Position numbers and translations under genes: made by a program. From DASPJR01 sp035628505 (GTDB lineage Bacteria; Planctomycetota; SZUA-567; H5-PLA8): a DNA stretch of 46,446 nucleotides. A model generated the notes under the pieces. The model had not been told where the DNA came from, searched no databases, and saw only the letters and a list, made by a program, of their open reading frames with translations. The stretch lies in assembly GCA_035628505.1 (NCBI GenBank), contig DASPJR010000070.1, forward strand, positions 1-46,446. Direction: 5' to 3'. Shown piece by piece: positions 1-9,861 of this stretch (the first letter of the stretch is position 1; every line of letters starts with the position of its first letter).

Positions 1-3000
1 CTGGTAACCGTCGCCGTGATGGTCAGCGTTGCACTGGCGGCGTTGTTGATCGTGCCAATCGTCCAGACGCCCGTTCCATTGTTGTACGCCGTTCCCGCAC
101 TCGCCACGTGCGAGGAGTATGTCAGCCCAACCGGCAGCGTATCGCTGACAACAACATTGTTGGCGCTGTCGGGCCCGGCGTTGTCCACCGTAATGGTAAA
201 CACAACGTTGGTGCCCACGTCTGGCGTTGCATTGTCAACGACCTTTGTAATCGAGAGGTCCGCCTGCCTCGGAGTCACTGTCGCGCTCGCGGTGCGATCG
301 GCGGTGTCCGGATCGAACTCATCGGAACCCGTTATCGTCGCCGTGTTAGTCTTACTCGGAAGCGTCGCGGTGGTGATGTTGGCGGTAATCGTCAGCGTGG
401 CACTGGCAGCGTTATTGATTGTGCCGATCGTCCAGACGCCCGTTCCATTGTTGTACGCCGTTCCTGCGCTCGCCACGTGCGAGGAGTAAGTCAGACCCAC
501 CGGCAGACTGTCGCCCACGACGACGTTATTTGCGCTGTCCGGTCCGGTATTGCTGACCGTAACCGTGAACACCACACTACTGCCGATGTTCGGCGTGGCA
601 TTGTCGACGGTCTTCGTAATGGAGAGATCCGCCTGGCGCGGCGTCACCGTGACGCTCGCCTGATCATCCTCGGCGGCGTTATTGTTATTCGGTGTCGAAT
701 CGGGATCGTACGTCGTTGTCGCCGTCACCTGGGCCGTGTTCGTCTTCGCACCCGCGGTTGCCACCGTCGCCGTCACCGTCAACGTGGCGCTGGCGCCGGC
801 ATCGACCGTGCCAATGTTCCAGACACCCGTGCTGTTTGTGTAAGTGCCGCTTACCGTTGAAGCCGACACAAAAGTCAAACCGGCTGGCAGCAGATCGCCG
901 ACTTGAACATTCAACGCGTTACTGGGTCCGGCATTGTTGAGCGTGATAGTGAATGTCACATTCTGTCCTACGTTCGGCGAAGCATTATCGACGACCTTCG
1001 TCATCGAAAGGTCGGCGCGACGAGGTGTGATGGTGACGCTGTCCGAGTTGTTCGTCGTGTCTGGATCAATCTGGTCTAGCGCCGAAACGCTCGCGGTATT
1101 CGTCTTGTTGGGGAGCGCCGCAGCCGTCGCCGTGGTGTTAATCGTCAGCGTCGCCGTCGCGCCGACATTAATCGTGCCAACGGTCCAGACACCCGTGCCG
1201 TTCACATAGGCGCCCTGCGTCGCGCTGGACGAGCCGAAGCTCAGGCCGGCAGGCAGGACATCGCTCAAAGCAACGCCCGTGGCGGTTTCTGGTCCGTTAT
1301 TCTTCACGGTGATCGTAAAGGCGACGCCCTGGCCGACATCGGGAGTCATGTTGCTGGCCTGCTTGGAGACTTCCAGGTCGGCTTCCTGCGGAACAATCGT
1401 GACGCTGTCCTGATCGTCTTCGGCCGCGTTATTGTTATTGGGTGTCGAATCGGGATCTGCAACGCCCGAAGCTGTTACTTGCGCCGTGTTCGTCTTCGCT
1501 CCAGCGCTGGTCACCGTGGCTGTAATCGTCAATGTTTCGGTCGCGCCGTTGTTGATCGTGCCAACGTTCCAGATGCCTGTGCCACTGTTGTATGTTCCTA
1601 CCGATGGGTTCGATGATACGTAGTTCAGCCCGGCAGGAAGAATGTCTGTCACCTGCACTCCCGTTGCGTTGCTCGGTCCAATGCTATTCGTCAACGTCAG
1701 CGTAAACGTCACGTTTTGACCCTGCAGCGGAGCGGCATTATCAACAGTCTTAAACAGCGCAAGGTCTGCCTGCGGCGGCGGCGGCGGCGCGCCAACATCC
1801 ACTATCACACTCGACTGATCGTCTTCTGTGGCGTTGTTGTTATTAGGCGTCGAGTTCGGGTCGTACTGGTCGGACGCGGAGACCTGCGCTGTGTTCGTCT
1901 TTGCACCTACCGTTGAGGCCGTGACAGTGACGTTAAGCGTTGCCAGTCCGCCGGCGTTGACTGTACCCACACTCCAGACTCCCGTGCCATTGTTGTAAGC
2001 GCCCTGGCTGGCTGACGAACTTACGAACGTCAGACCCGCCGGCAGCACGTCGGAGACTGCAACGTTTGTTGCGTTGTCGGGTCCGAAATTCTTCAAGACG
2101 ATGGTGAAGACTACGTTATTACCAGCGATGGGCGTGGCATTGCTGACGGTCTTATCGACTGTCAGGTTTGCCACCAGCGGAGTGACCGTGACACTGTCGG
2201 TGTTGTCTGACGTGTCAGGATCGAATTGATCGAGCGACGTGATTGTGGCTGTATTTGTCTTGCTTGGGACTGCAGCTGCTCCGGTCGTAGCCGTGATTGC
2301 CAGCGTGGCATTGGCGCCGACGTTGACAGTGCCAACCGTCCAGACTCCCGTACCGCTGTTGTAAGCACCCTGGCTGGGCGACGATGACACAAAAGCAAAG
2401 CCGACGGGCAGCACGTCGCTTACGACAACATTCGTTGCATTATTGGGGCCGCCGACATTCTGGACGGCGATGGTGAAGATGACGTTCTGCCCGACATTCG
2501 GCGAGGCATTGTTGACGGTCTTCACCAGCGACAGGTTGGCCTGCTGCTGCGTCACTGAAGCACTTGCGGTGTGGTCGTTCGTGTCGGGATCGTGCTCGTC
2601 GAATGCGGTGATCGTCGCTGTATTCGTCAGGATTCCGCTCGCGCTGACGGTGGCGGTCAGGGTTAGAGTCGCGCTGGCGCCATTGTTGACCGTGCCGATC
2701 GTCCACACGCCCGTGCCGCTGTTGTAGTTTGTCCCGCCGCTCGCCGTGTGCGAAACATAATCCAGACCTGCCGGAAGTGCATCGCTGACTACGACGTTGT
2801 TGGCGCTATCCGGCCCGGCATTGCTGACTGTCACGGTGAAAACAACATTCGAGCCGAGAGTCGGCGTTGGATTGTTCACAGACTTCGTAACAGACAAATC
2901 CGCCTGGCGCGGTGTCACGGTTGCGCTCGCCGTCCGGTCCGCGGCGTCTGGATCGAACTCATCCGACGCGGTGATTGTTGCGGTGTTGGTCTTGCTCGGC

Positions 3001-6000
3001 AGAGTAGCCGTGGAGACGCCGGCAGTGATCGTCAGCGTGGCGCTTGCACCATTATTGATCGTGCCGATCGTCCAGACGCCCGTTCCGTTGTTGTATGCCG
3101 TTCCCGCGCTGGCCACGTGAGAAACATAAGCGAGCCCCGCCGGGAGCGCATCGCCGACTACTACATTGTTCGCGCTGCTGGGTCCGGAATTGCTGACGGT
3201 CACCGTGAAGACGACATTGCTGCCAACGTTCGGCGTCGGGTTGTTGACCGTCTTGGTGATAGACAGATCCGCCTGACGAGGGGTTACGGTGACACTGGCC
3301 TGGTCATCTTCGCCGGCATTGTTGTTGTTCGGAGTGGAATCCGTATCAAACTGGTCGGATGCGCTGACCTGTGCAGTGTTCGTCTTTGCACCGGCGGTCG
3401 CCACCGTAGCAGTAATGGTCAGGGTGGCATTCGCACCGTTGTTGAGCGTACCGATGGTCCAGATTCCAGTACCATTGGCATAGCTGCCGCTCACCGTGCT
3501 TGAGGAAACATACGTCAGCCCAGCCGGCAGAACATCCGAAACGGCCACATTCGTTGCCGTAGACGGCCCGGCATTGCTGACCGTTAGCGTGAAGACCACA
3601 TTCGCACCCACGTTGGGGCCGGAGTTGTCCACCGTCTTCGTGAGCGACAGATCAGCCCGCTGCGGAGTCACCGTCGCGCTTGCTGTGCGGTCAGCAGTGT
3701 CCGGATCGTACTCGGATGATCCGGTAATCGTCGCGGTGTTTGTGGCGCTTGGAATCGCCGTGCTGGTTACCGTCGCGGTGATCGTCAGTGTTGCATTTGC
3801 ACCGTTGTTGATCGTGCCGATCGTCCAGACACCCGTACCACTATTGTACGCTGTGCCCGCGCCGGCCACGTGCGACGAGTAGGTCAGTCCTGCAGGCAGA
3901 GTGTCGCCCACAACAACGTTCGTCGCGGTATCCGGACCACCGTTGCTGACGATGATAGTAAACACAACATTTGCACCGACGTTCGGCGTGGCGTTGTCCA
4001 CTACCTTTGTAATTGAGAGATCGGCCTGCCTGGGCGTTACTGTCGCGCTTGCCGTGCGATCAGCCACGTCGGGATCGTACTCCGTTGACCCGGTGATCGA
4101 AGCCGTATTCGTGACGCTTGGAATCGCTGTGCTTGTGACGGTTGCAGTAATCGTCAGCGTAGCGTTGGCGCCATTGTTGATCGATCCGATCGTCCAGACA
4201 CCCGTACCGTTGTTGTACGCTGTGCCCGCACTGGCCACGTGCGAAACATACGTGAGGCCAGCCGGAAGCGTATCCCCAGCCACAACGTTCGTCGCCGTAT
4301 CAGGTCCACCGTTGCTGACCGTGATTGTAAACACAACATTGCTGCCGACGTTCGGCGTGGCGTTATCCACAGTCTTCGTAATCGAGAGGTCAGCCTGCAG
4401 GGGCGTCACGGTCACACTGGCGCTGCGGTCGGCCGTGTCTGGATCGAATTCATCCGATGCCGTGATCGTGGCTGTATTGGTCTTGCTCGGAAGCACGGTG
4501 CTCGTGACAGTGGCGGTGATCGTCAGCGTCGCGTTGGCACCATTGTTGATCGTACCGATCGTCCATACGCCCGTCGGCGATGCATACGTGCCCTGGCTGG
4601 GAGTGGACGTCACGAAGGTAAAGCCTGCCGGAAGAAGATCACCAACTGTGACACTGTTGGCGCTATCCGGCCCCGCATTGCTGACCGTCAGAGTGAAGAC
4701 GACATTACTCCCGACTTGAGGCGTTGCGTTGTCCACCGTCTTGGTGATCGAAAGATCAGCCTGGCGCGGCGTTACCGTGACGCTGGCCTGATCGTCTTCG
4801 CCGGCGTTGTTGTTGTTGGGAGTCGAATCCGGATCGGCCTGGTCCGAGGCGCTGACCTGCGCTGTATTCGTCTTGGCGCCCGAGGTGGCGACGGTTGCGG
4901 TAATTGTAAGAGTAGCGCTACCGCCATTGTTGATCGTGCCAATCGCCCAGACACCCGTGCCACTCGTATACGTGCCGTTAACCGTACTGGAGGAAACGAA
5001 CGTCAGGCCGGCCGGCAAAACGTCGCTGACCTGAACATTCTGAGCATTGCTCGGCCCGGCGTTGTTGACCGTGACCGTGAACACCACATTCGAGCCCACA
5101 TTCGGGGTCGCATTATTCACCGTCAGCGTGAGCGAAAGATCAGCCTGCTCTGGCGTGACTGTGACGCTGGCCTGATCGTCTTCTCCCGCGACATTGTTAT
5201 TCGGAGTGGAATCTGGATCGAACAGATCCGATGCGCTGACCTGGACGGTAAATGTCTTGCTCGGGAGGGCAGCGCTGGTCGCCGTAGCGGTGATCGTCAG
5301 CGTCGTGCTGGCTCCATTATTGAGCGTACCGACGGTCCAGACGCCTGTTCCGCTGTTATATCCCGCTCCGGATGACACGAAGGTCATCCCGGCCGGCAAT
5401 GCAGCGGCGACGGTGACATTTGTCGCGTTGTTGGGTCCGGCGTTAGTCAGTGTCAGCGTGTAGACAACATTCTGATTGACCGGGGGATTTGCATTATCAA
5501 CACTCACCGTCAGCGACAGATCAGCCGCAGGTGGCGTCACGGAGGAGTCTGCTGAATTATTGCTGAGGTCCGGATCGAACTGGTCGGAAGATGAGACACT
5601 GGCAGTCGTGGTTTTGGTGCCCAGCGTGGTCACCGTTGCTGTGATCGTCAAGGTTTGAACATTTGTCGGATTTCCATTGACGATCGACGAGACCGCGACA
5701 TTCCCGATAGTCCAGACGCCCGTCATCGTATTGTATGTTCCAGCCGAAACGGTGTGCGACACATAAGTCAGTCCCGCAGGCAGTAAATCTGTGAGTGAAA
5801 CGTTGGTGGCGTCATTCGGTCCGAGGTTTGTCAATGTAACAGTGAAGGTAACGTTTGAATTCAGCGCGGGCGATGCATTGTTCACCGTGTTTGTTACCGC
5901 CAGGTCTGCTTCCTGCGGCGTTACTGTGGCGCGGCCAACATTATTGATGGTGACCGGATCATATGTGGTCGAGGTGACGGTCGCCGTGTTGATTTGTATC

Positions 6001-6270
6001 GGCTGCGCGTTGACAGTCGCATTCACTGTCAGTGTAACACTCGCACCGTTCGCCATTGCACCGATCGTCCACGTCGTGGTATTTCCAACAGTGCTGACTG
6101 TGCCCGTCGCTGAAGACGCCGAATTGAATGTCATTCCCGCAGGGAGCACTTCCGAGACAGACACGCCCGCGGCCGCATCCGGGCCGAGATTCGTGACGGT
6201 CACCGTATAGATCAGTGCTTCGCCGACGACAGGGAAACGGTTGTTGACCGTTTTCATCACGCGCAGATCG
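1..6270 (-). repeat. 17 tandem DUF11 units, 366-390 bp each
   Basis: The ADL start motif of successive units falls near 6265, 5897, 5518, 5140, 4758, 4393, 4022, 3655, 3268, 2903, 2535, 2165, 1768, 1378, 1010, 630 and 255, giving a period of 366-390 bp. Units end in one of two main ways: an acidic form containing DSTPNNNNAGEDDQ (near 5200, 4820, 3340, 1850, 1440, 700) or a shorter form containing DTADRTASATVTP (near 4440, 4075, 3710, 2950, 310). Stretches of neighbouring units are almost identical in DNA, for example 50-125 and 418-492, which indicates recent unequal recombination or strong homogenisation. A proline run (GAPPPPP) interrupts the array near 1775-1797. The last unit is cut by the window edge. 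Confidence 0.9.
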
Positions 6271-8954
6271 GCGGTGACGGCAACGGTGACCGTCTTTGTG
6301 CCGGTAATGCGGTAGGTGTTCGGACTCGGCAGCGCGCCCGTGCGCTCGCCTGTGACTGTGCCGGCTGCACCCGGTGTGGCGAAACCCGTGGGGTTCGGCG
6401 AAGTCCCCGTCGGTCCCGGCAGACTTGTGTACGTGAGGATCGCATTGTTAGCCAGATTCGTGCCGACCGTGGCCGTTGCGCCAGCTGTCGCCGTGTACTC
6501 GACATGAATGGTGCCGCCCGGAGGCATCGATGCGACGGAGATAGTAAATCCGGTGGCCGATGAGGACGTAAGGGTTGCACCGGTAACGCCGCCGGCTGTA
6601 GAAATGACAATCGATGCCGTGTTCAACACCAGCGTGTTGGGTGCGACAGACGGAAGCGTGTCGGTGATCACGAGGTCATAAGCGGTCGTGGTATTCGCGC
6701 CCGTGGCGGCGACGTAATCAAGAGTGTAAGCAACGACACCATTCCGCGCGACTTGCGTACGGTCGGCGTTTTTAACTCCGGTGATTGAAGGCTCAACGAT
6801 TGTCAACGTATGCTGCAGGGTTGCGGTCGTGTCTGGAAGCCCCGGGCTTGCCGTTGAGGCATTCGAACGAATCGCCGTCCTGTTCAGCAGCGCCGTCCCG
6901 GAAGTAGTGCCTGGCACCGTGTTGTTGATGACTGCACTGAACTCGAGAACCAGGTACTCTTTGTTTGTGCCGCCGGCTGAATCGTTGTCCGGATTGTTCA
7001 GGTTGCCAAATGTGAAAGTCACAACCTGTCCGGCAACAGCGACGCCCGTAGCCATCGTGTGCGTCGGGGTGATCGCGTCGAGATTGCTTTCATCTCCAGC
7101 AACGTTCAGCCCGGGCGCTGGCGGGAACCCACTCGCAGTGAGGTAGACTGAACTTGCCGATTGCGTGTACGTACGTGGACTGGTGGACGTCAAGGTCCAG
7201 TAAGTTGAGGCCTGTGTCTGGCCTTCCGTAACTGCAATGAAATCATTGAGCGCCGGCGTATACGAAGCGAGAAATTGCACGGCAGTATTGCCACCAGTGC
7301 CATTGATGACCTGGTAAATGCCATTCTGGCTGGCGGTAGTCTGATTCTTCAACAATACGAGGTTTCCGACTGCAAGATTTACGTTGTCGATTTTGCCGCC
7401 GTTTGGAATGTTCTGCGTGATGTCGATATTTGTAGTTGAAGCGGCGCGAACCACGTACGACGCCCCGGTATACGAACTGACCAGCGCCATCTTGGAGGAG
7501 TTAGCAATGTAGGTCATGTTTGGCGCCAGCGTATGCTGGAAATCAACCGTGGGCGTAGCTCCCTCCCGCACGTCATAGACAACGCGATAACGAACGACTT
7601 CGCCGATGGCAACGTTGGCACCGGAGGTGAAAGCTTCCGAGGTCGAGACGAGGGTCAATGAACCTGCCGGAATCGGAGGGCCGACGTTGACGCTCGAGGA
7701 ATTGTTGCTTGGGTCCGGATCCGACTGGTCAGCAGCAGTAATCGTCGCCGTGTTGACAGAAATGCCCGTTTTCATCACTTTAGCTGTGATGGTCATAGAA
7801 GTTGATTGACCAAAGCCAAGCGAGCCGACATTCCACACACCCGTCAGCGGGTCGTAGGTCTGGCTTCCCGAATTGGTGTGAGAGACATACTGCAGTCCGG
7901 CTGGCAGCTGATCGGTCACACGAACGCCCGTCGCATCGACACTGCCTGAAAGGTTGGTCAGGTTCAGCGTAAACACAACATTGTTGCCGAGTGTCTGAGC
8001 CGGGTTGTCGACGGTCTTCACGATCCGCAAATCCGCCGGAGGTCGGATTGCGGTGATCGTGATCGAGCTGACGCCCGTGCCGTAATCAGCGTTGTAATGA
8101 AAGCTGCCGCCTGAGTGGTCGTTGATCGTGTTGCTGACCGTTGCAGTGCCTTCACCAAGCACTTTGATCTGATAGGTCGACTGAATCGAGTTTCCACCCG
8201 CTTTGCCCGTCGGAAACAGCGGGTTGATCGGGCCCTTGTTGTCGTGATAGGACGGGCTGTTGGGATCGCTGTCCCAATACGTCGCATCGGCCCAGATGAT
8301 GTCATTAGGGCTGCCTACTGCATAGGTCGTATTCACACTGACAATCTGGAAAAGCGTGTTCGGAAAAAACGCAAAGGCTTCGAGCTGGTCGTAGCCGCCG
8401 GTCGCGGTGTGATAGTTCACGACATAGGTATAGGTGTTGCCGACGAAAACAGTCGTCGGCCCAGTGATGCTGTCGACGCCGTTTCGGGCCTGCGAAATAA
8501 TTTTTTCGACATAGAGCTGCCGCGGCTGAGGCGTGCTGACCGGCGCGCCGCCATCGTGCGTCACGGTAATATGGTAGGGCCGGGTCCGGTTAGGCAGCGT
8601 CGCATAGGCCTGAGGATCACGCGCAATCGAGACGTTAAAATAAAAGTCGGTAAATCCACCAACCGCCACAGAGGCAACCGAAAGCGTGTCGCTGGATCCG
8701 GATTGAATATTGATATAGGGATGGGTGGGCGTTCCCCAGTTGAGCTTGGCAACGACATTGTTTGCCGTTCCGCCGCCGGTGTTCCTTACACGCACACCAA
8801 CCATATAAAGATTGGGGCCGACATTGACATTGTTGCTGTCGAGGCCGACAACATCCCACGTGATGGGCGTGACGGTCAGCGTCGCAGCCGACAAGCTCAA
8901 AGGCAACAGCAGTAACGCAAGCCAGACCCGATTGAGTGAGTGATGTGATTGCAT
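1..8954 (-). CDS. Giant secreted DUF11-repeat protein (C-terminus beyond window)
   Basis: The frame reads from an ATG at 8954, with GGGA eight bases upstream, and stays in frame at every repeat landmark I checked down to base 1, giving about 2,984 residues without a stop at the window edge. Residues 1-23 form a signal peptide (basic start, then LALLLLPLSLSA). A beta-rich N-terminal region of about 300 residues precedes one DUF11 unit (8037-7680), then a 470-residue segment of other sequence (7680-6270), then 17 tandem DUF11 units (TIGR01451/PF01345 type) down to base 1. Typical unit landmarks are ADLSITKTVDN, LPAGLTYVS, GTGVWTIGTINNGA and TITATV. Such proteins are usually surface or extracellular stalk/adhesin-like molecules; ligand and anchor are unknown because the C-terminus is missing. 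It follows the response regulator on the same strand after a 253-bp gap. Confidence 0.9.
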   Translation of the reverse strand, partial: MQSHHSLNRVWLALLLLPLSLSAATLTVTPITWDVVGLDSNNVNVGPNLYMVGVRVRNTGGGTANNVVAKLNWGTPTHPYINIQSGSSDTLSVASVAVGGFTDFYFNVSIARDPQAYATLPNRTRPYHITVTHDGGAPVSTPQPRQLYVEKIISQARNGVDSITGPTTVFVGNTYTYVVNYHTATGGYDQLEAFAFFPNTLFQIVSVNTTYAVGSPNDIIWADATYWDSDPNSPSYHDNKGPINPLFPTGKAGGNSIQSTYQIKVLGEGTATVSNTINDHSGGSFHYNADYGTGVSSITITAIRPPADLRIVKTVDNPAQTLGNNVVFTLNLTNLSGSVDATGVRVTDQLPAGLQYVSHTNSGSQTYDPLTGVWNVGSLGFGQSTSMTITAKVMKTGISVNTATITAADQSDPDPSNNSSSVNVGPPIPAGSLTLVSTSEAFTSGANVAIGEVVRYRVVYDVREGATPTVDFQHTLAPNMTYIANSSKMALVSSYTGASYVVRAASTTNIDITQNIPNGGKIDNVNLAVGNLVLLKNQTTASQNGIYQVINGTGGNTAVQFLASYTPALNDFIAVTEGQTQASTYWTLTSTSPRTYTQSASSVYLTASGFPPAPGLNVAGDESNLDAITPTHTMATGVAVAGQVVTFTFGNLNNPDNDSAGGTNKEYLVLEFSAVINNTVPGTTSGTALLNRTAIRSNASTASPGLPDTTATLQHTLTIVEPSITGVKNADRTQVARNGVVAYTLDYVAATGANTTTAYDLVITDTLPSVAPNTLVLNTASIVISTAGGVTGATLTSSSATGFTISVASMPPGGTIHVEYTATAGATATVGTNLANNAILTYTSLPGPTGTSPNPTGFATPGAAGTVTGERTGALPSPNTYRITGTKTVTVAVTADLRVMKTVNNRFPVVGEALIYTVTVTNLGPDAAAGVSVSEVLPAGMTFNSASSATGTVSTVGNTTTWTIGAMANGASVTLTVNATVNAQPIQINTATVTSTTYDPVTINNVGRATVTPQEADLAVTNTVNNASPALNSNVTFTVTLTNLGPNDATNVSLTDLLPAGLTYVSHTVSAGTYNTMTGVWTIGNVAVSSIVNGNPTNVQTLTITATVTTLGTKTTTASVSSSDQFDPDLSNNSADSSVTPPAADLSLTVSVDNANPPVNQNVVYTLTLTNAGPNNATNVTVAAALPAGMTFVSSGAGYNSGTGVWTVGTLNNGASTTLTITATATSAALPSKTFTVQVSASDLFDPDSTPNNNVAGEDDQASVTVTPEQADLSLTLTVNNATPNVGSNVVFTVTVNNAGPSNAQNVQVSDVLPAGLTFVSSSTVNGTYTSGTGVWAIGTINNGGSATLTITATVATSGAKTNTAQVSASDQADPDSTPNNNNAGEDDQASVTVTPRQADLSITKTVDNATPQVGSNVVFTLTVSNAGPDSANSVTVGDLLPAGFTFVTSTPSQGTYASPTGVWTIGTINNGANATLTITATVTSTVLPSKTNTATITASDEFDPDTADRSASVTVTPLQADLSITKTVDNATPNVGSNVVFTITVSNGGPDTATNVVAGDTLPAGLTYVSHVASAGTAYNNGTGVWTIGSINNGANATLTITATVTSTAIPSVTNTASITGSTEYDPDVADRTASATVTPRQADLSITKVVDNATPNVGANVVFTIIVSNGGPDTATNVVVGDTLPAGLTYSSHVAGAGTAYNSGTGVWTIGTINNGANATLTITATVTSTAIPSATNTATITGSSEYDPDTADRTASATVTPQRADLSLTKTVDNSGPNVGANVVFTLTVSNAGPSTATNVAVSDVLPAGLTYVSSSTVSGSYANGTGIWTIGTLNNGANATLTITATVATAGAKTNTAQVSASDQFDTDSTPNNNNAGEDDQASVTVTPRQADLSITKTVNNPTPNVGSNVVFTVTVSNSGPSSANNVVVGDALPAGLAYVSHVASAGTAYNNGTGVWTIGTINNGASATLTITAGVSTATLPSKTNTATITASDEFDPDAADRTASATVTPRQADLSVTKSVNNPTPTLGSNVVFTVTVSNAGPDSANNVVVSDALPAGLDYVSHTASGGTNYNSGTGVWTIGTVNNGASATLTLTATVSASGILTNTATITAFDEHDPDTNDHTASASVTQQQANLSLVKTVNNASPNVGQNVIFTIAVQNVGGPNNATNVVVSDVLPVGFAFVSSSPSQGAYNSGTGVWTVGTVNVGANATLAITATTGAAAVPSKTNTATITSLDQFDPDTSDNTDSVTVTPLVANLTVDKTVSNATPIAGNNVVFTIVLKNFGPDNATNVAVSDVLPAGLTFVSSSASQGAYNNGTGVWSVGTVNAGGLATLNVTVTASTVGAKTNTAQVSASDQYDPNSTPNNNNATEDDQSSVIVDVGAPPPPPQADLALFKTVDNAAPLQGQNVTFTLTLTNSIGPSNATGVQVTDILPAGLNYVSSNPSVGTYNSGTGIWNVGTINNGATETLTITATVTSAGAKTNTAQVTASGVADPDSTPNNNNAAEDDQDSVTIVPQEADLEVSKQASNMTPDVGQGVAFTITVKNNGPETATGVALSDVLPAGLSFGSSSATQGAYVNGTGVWTVGTINVGATATLTINTTATAAALPNKTNTASVSALDQIDPDTTNNSDSVTITPRRADLSMTKVVDNASPNVGQNVTFTITLNNAGPSNALNVQVGDLLPAGLTFVSASTVSGTYTNSTGVWNIGTVDAGASATLTVTATVATAGAKTNTAQVTATTTYDPDSTPNNNNAAEDDQASVTVTPRQADLSITKTVDNATPNIGSSVVFTVTVSNTGPDSANNVVVGDSLPVGLTYSSHVASAGTAYNNGTGVWTIGTINNAASATLTITANITTATLPSKTNTATITGSDEFDPDTADRTASATVTPRQADLSITKVVDNATPDVGTNVVFTITVDNAGPDSANNVVVSDTLPVGLTYSSHVASAGTAYNNGTGVWTIGTINNAASATLTITATVT
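7137..7446 (-). other. Phage tail-fibre-like segment inside the DUF11 protein
   Basis: Residues about 503-605 of the giant protein read like the segment common in phage tail fibres and some large adhesins: AASTTNIDIT, then KIDNVNLAVGN, then LVVLKNQTTASQNGIYQV and later YWTLTS. The family form, as I remember it, is IDGVxLxxGDRVLVKNQTxxxxNGIY. It sits between the first DUF11 unit and the long array and is in the same frame, so it is part of the protein. The call rests on motif memory only. Confidence 0.55.
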
Positions 8955-9126
8955 GTTTATTCCCTGCCAGATTCAATCCAGCAATAACGCTGGGGCCACC
9001 CCCCCGGGTGTGACGTGTTTACGTTAAGAACCGAGCTCATTCATAACGCCCTACATGGTGCTGCACCAGTTGGGCGATACCTGATATCGAGCTTCGAAAA
9101 ACCCTATATGTAAACTATGTAGCAGA

Positions 9127-9149
9127 CTCATCTTATAAGCGCAGATGAG
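9127..9149. promoter_or_regulatory. Inverted repeat upstream of the DUF11 gene
   Basis: A perfect 7-bp inverted repeat (CTCATCT and AGATGAG around a 9-base spacer) lies in the 253-bp gap between the response regulator and the giant DUF11 gene. There is no T-run on either side, so it does not look like an intrinsic terminator. It could be an operator. I see no other structure in 8955-9207. Confidence 0.2.
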
Positions 9150-9207
9150 AGAAAACGCCCGCAACCGTAAAAAATTAGAGAATTGAAGAGCTTGAAAGCA
9201 GAGGATT

Positions 9208-9861
9208 TTACAGATCCAGCGACGTGAGGCCTTCCCGAATGGCAAACTTGGTTAACTGCGCGATACTGTGCATGCCAAGCTTGTGCATGATCTGGCTACG
9301 GTGCGTTTCAATCGTCTTGACGCTCACATGCAGCCGCGCGGCTATCTCCTTGGTCGATTCGCCTTCCGCGATCAGTTGGATTACCTCCCGCTCTCGCGGA
9401 GTTAATTTGGTCGATACAGCCGGCAGGCTCAGCGAGGACGGCCGCATGAAATTATCGACCACCACGTTCGTCAGCTTCGGACTCAGGTATTTCTCCCCCG
9501 CATTGATCGTCTGCACCGCACGTGAAAGCTCATCAAACGCGCAGTCCTTCAGCAGGTAACCGACAGCGCCTGCACGGAATACCTGCGACAAAAAGCGTTT
9601 GTCTGAGTGCATCGAAAGTGCAATCACACGAACCTTTGAATTATCCGCGAGCACCTGCCGCGTGGCCTCAATGCCGTTGAGCTCCGGCATGGACATGTCC
9701 ATGATGATGACGTTCGGCTTGAGCGTGCGCGCCAGTTCCACGGCGTCGCGGCCGTTTTCGGCTTCCGCCACGACTTCGACATCTGGAACTTTATCCAGCA
9801 GCGCACGGAGTCCGTCACGCATGATCTTATGATCATCGGCCAGCAGCACTCGGATGCTCAT
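9208..9861 (-). CDS. NarL/FixJ-type response regulator
   Basis: This is a 217-residue two-domain DNA-binding response regulator. The receiver domain covers residues 1-120, with acidic residues D9 and D10, phospho-acceptor D55 in IIMDMSMPE, S83 and K105 (YLLKD). A LuxR-type helix-turn-helix covers about 150-212 (LTPREREVIQLIAEG, then KEIAARLHVSVKTIETHRSQIM). Its ATG overlaps the stop of the upstream kinase gene by four bases (ATGA, 9858-9861), so the two are translationally coupled and very likely form a cognate pair. The target genes are not known; the beta-mannosidase gene upstream in the same run and the DUF11 gene downstream are the nearest candidates. Confidence 0.93.
   Translation of the reverse strand: MSIRVLLADDHKIMRDGLRALLDKVPDVEVVAEAENGRDAVELARTLKPNVIIMDMSMPELNGIEATRQVLADNSKVRVIALSMHSDKRFLSQVFRAGAVGYLLKDCAFDELSRAVQTINAGEKYLSPKLTNVVVDNFMRPSSLSLPAVSTKLTPREREVIQLIAEGESTKEIAARLHVSVKTIETHRSQIMHKLGMHSIAQLTKFAIREGLTSLDL

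Noticed and set aside
1..8915. Many plus-strand open frames opposite the DUF11 repeats (valine/alanine-rich, repeated)
   Set aside because: They repeat only because the minus-strand gene repeats; the minus frame has a signal peptide and known domain motifs.
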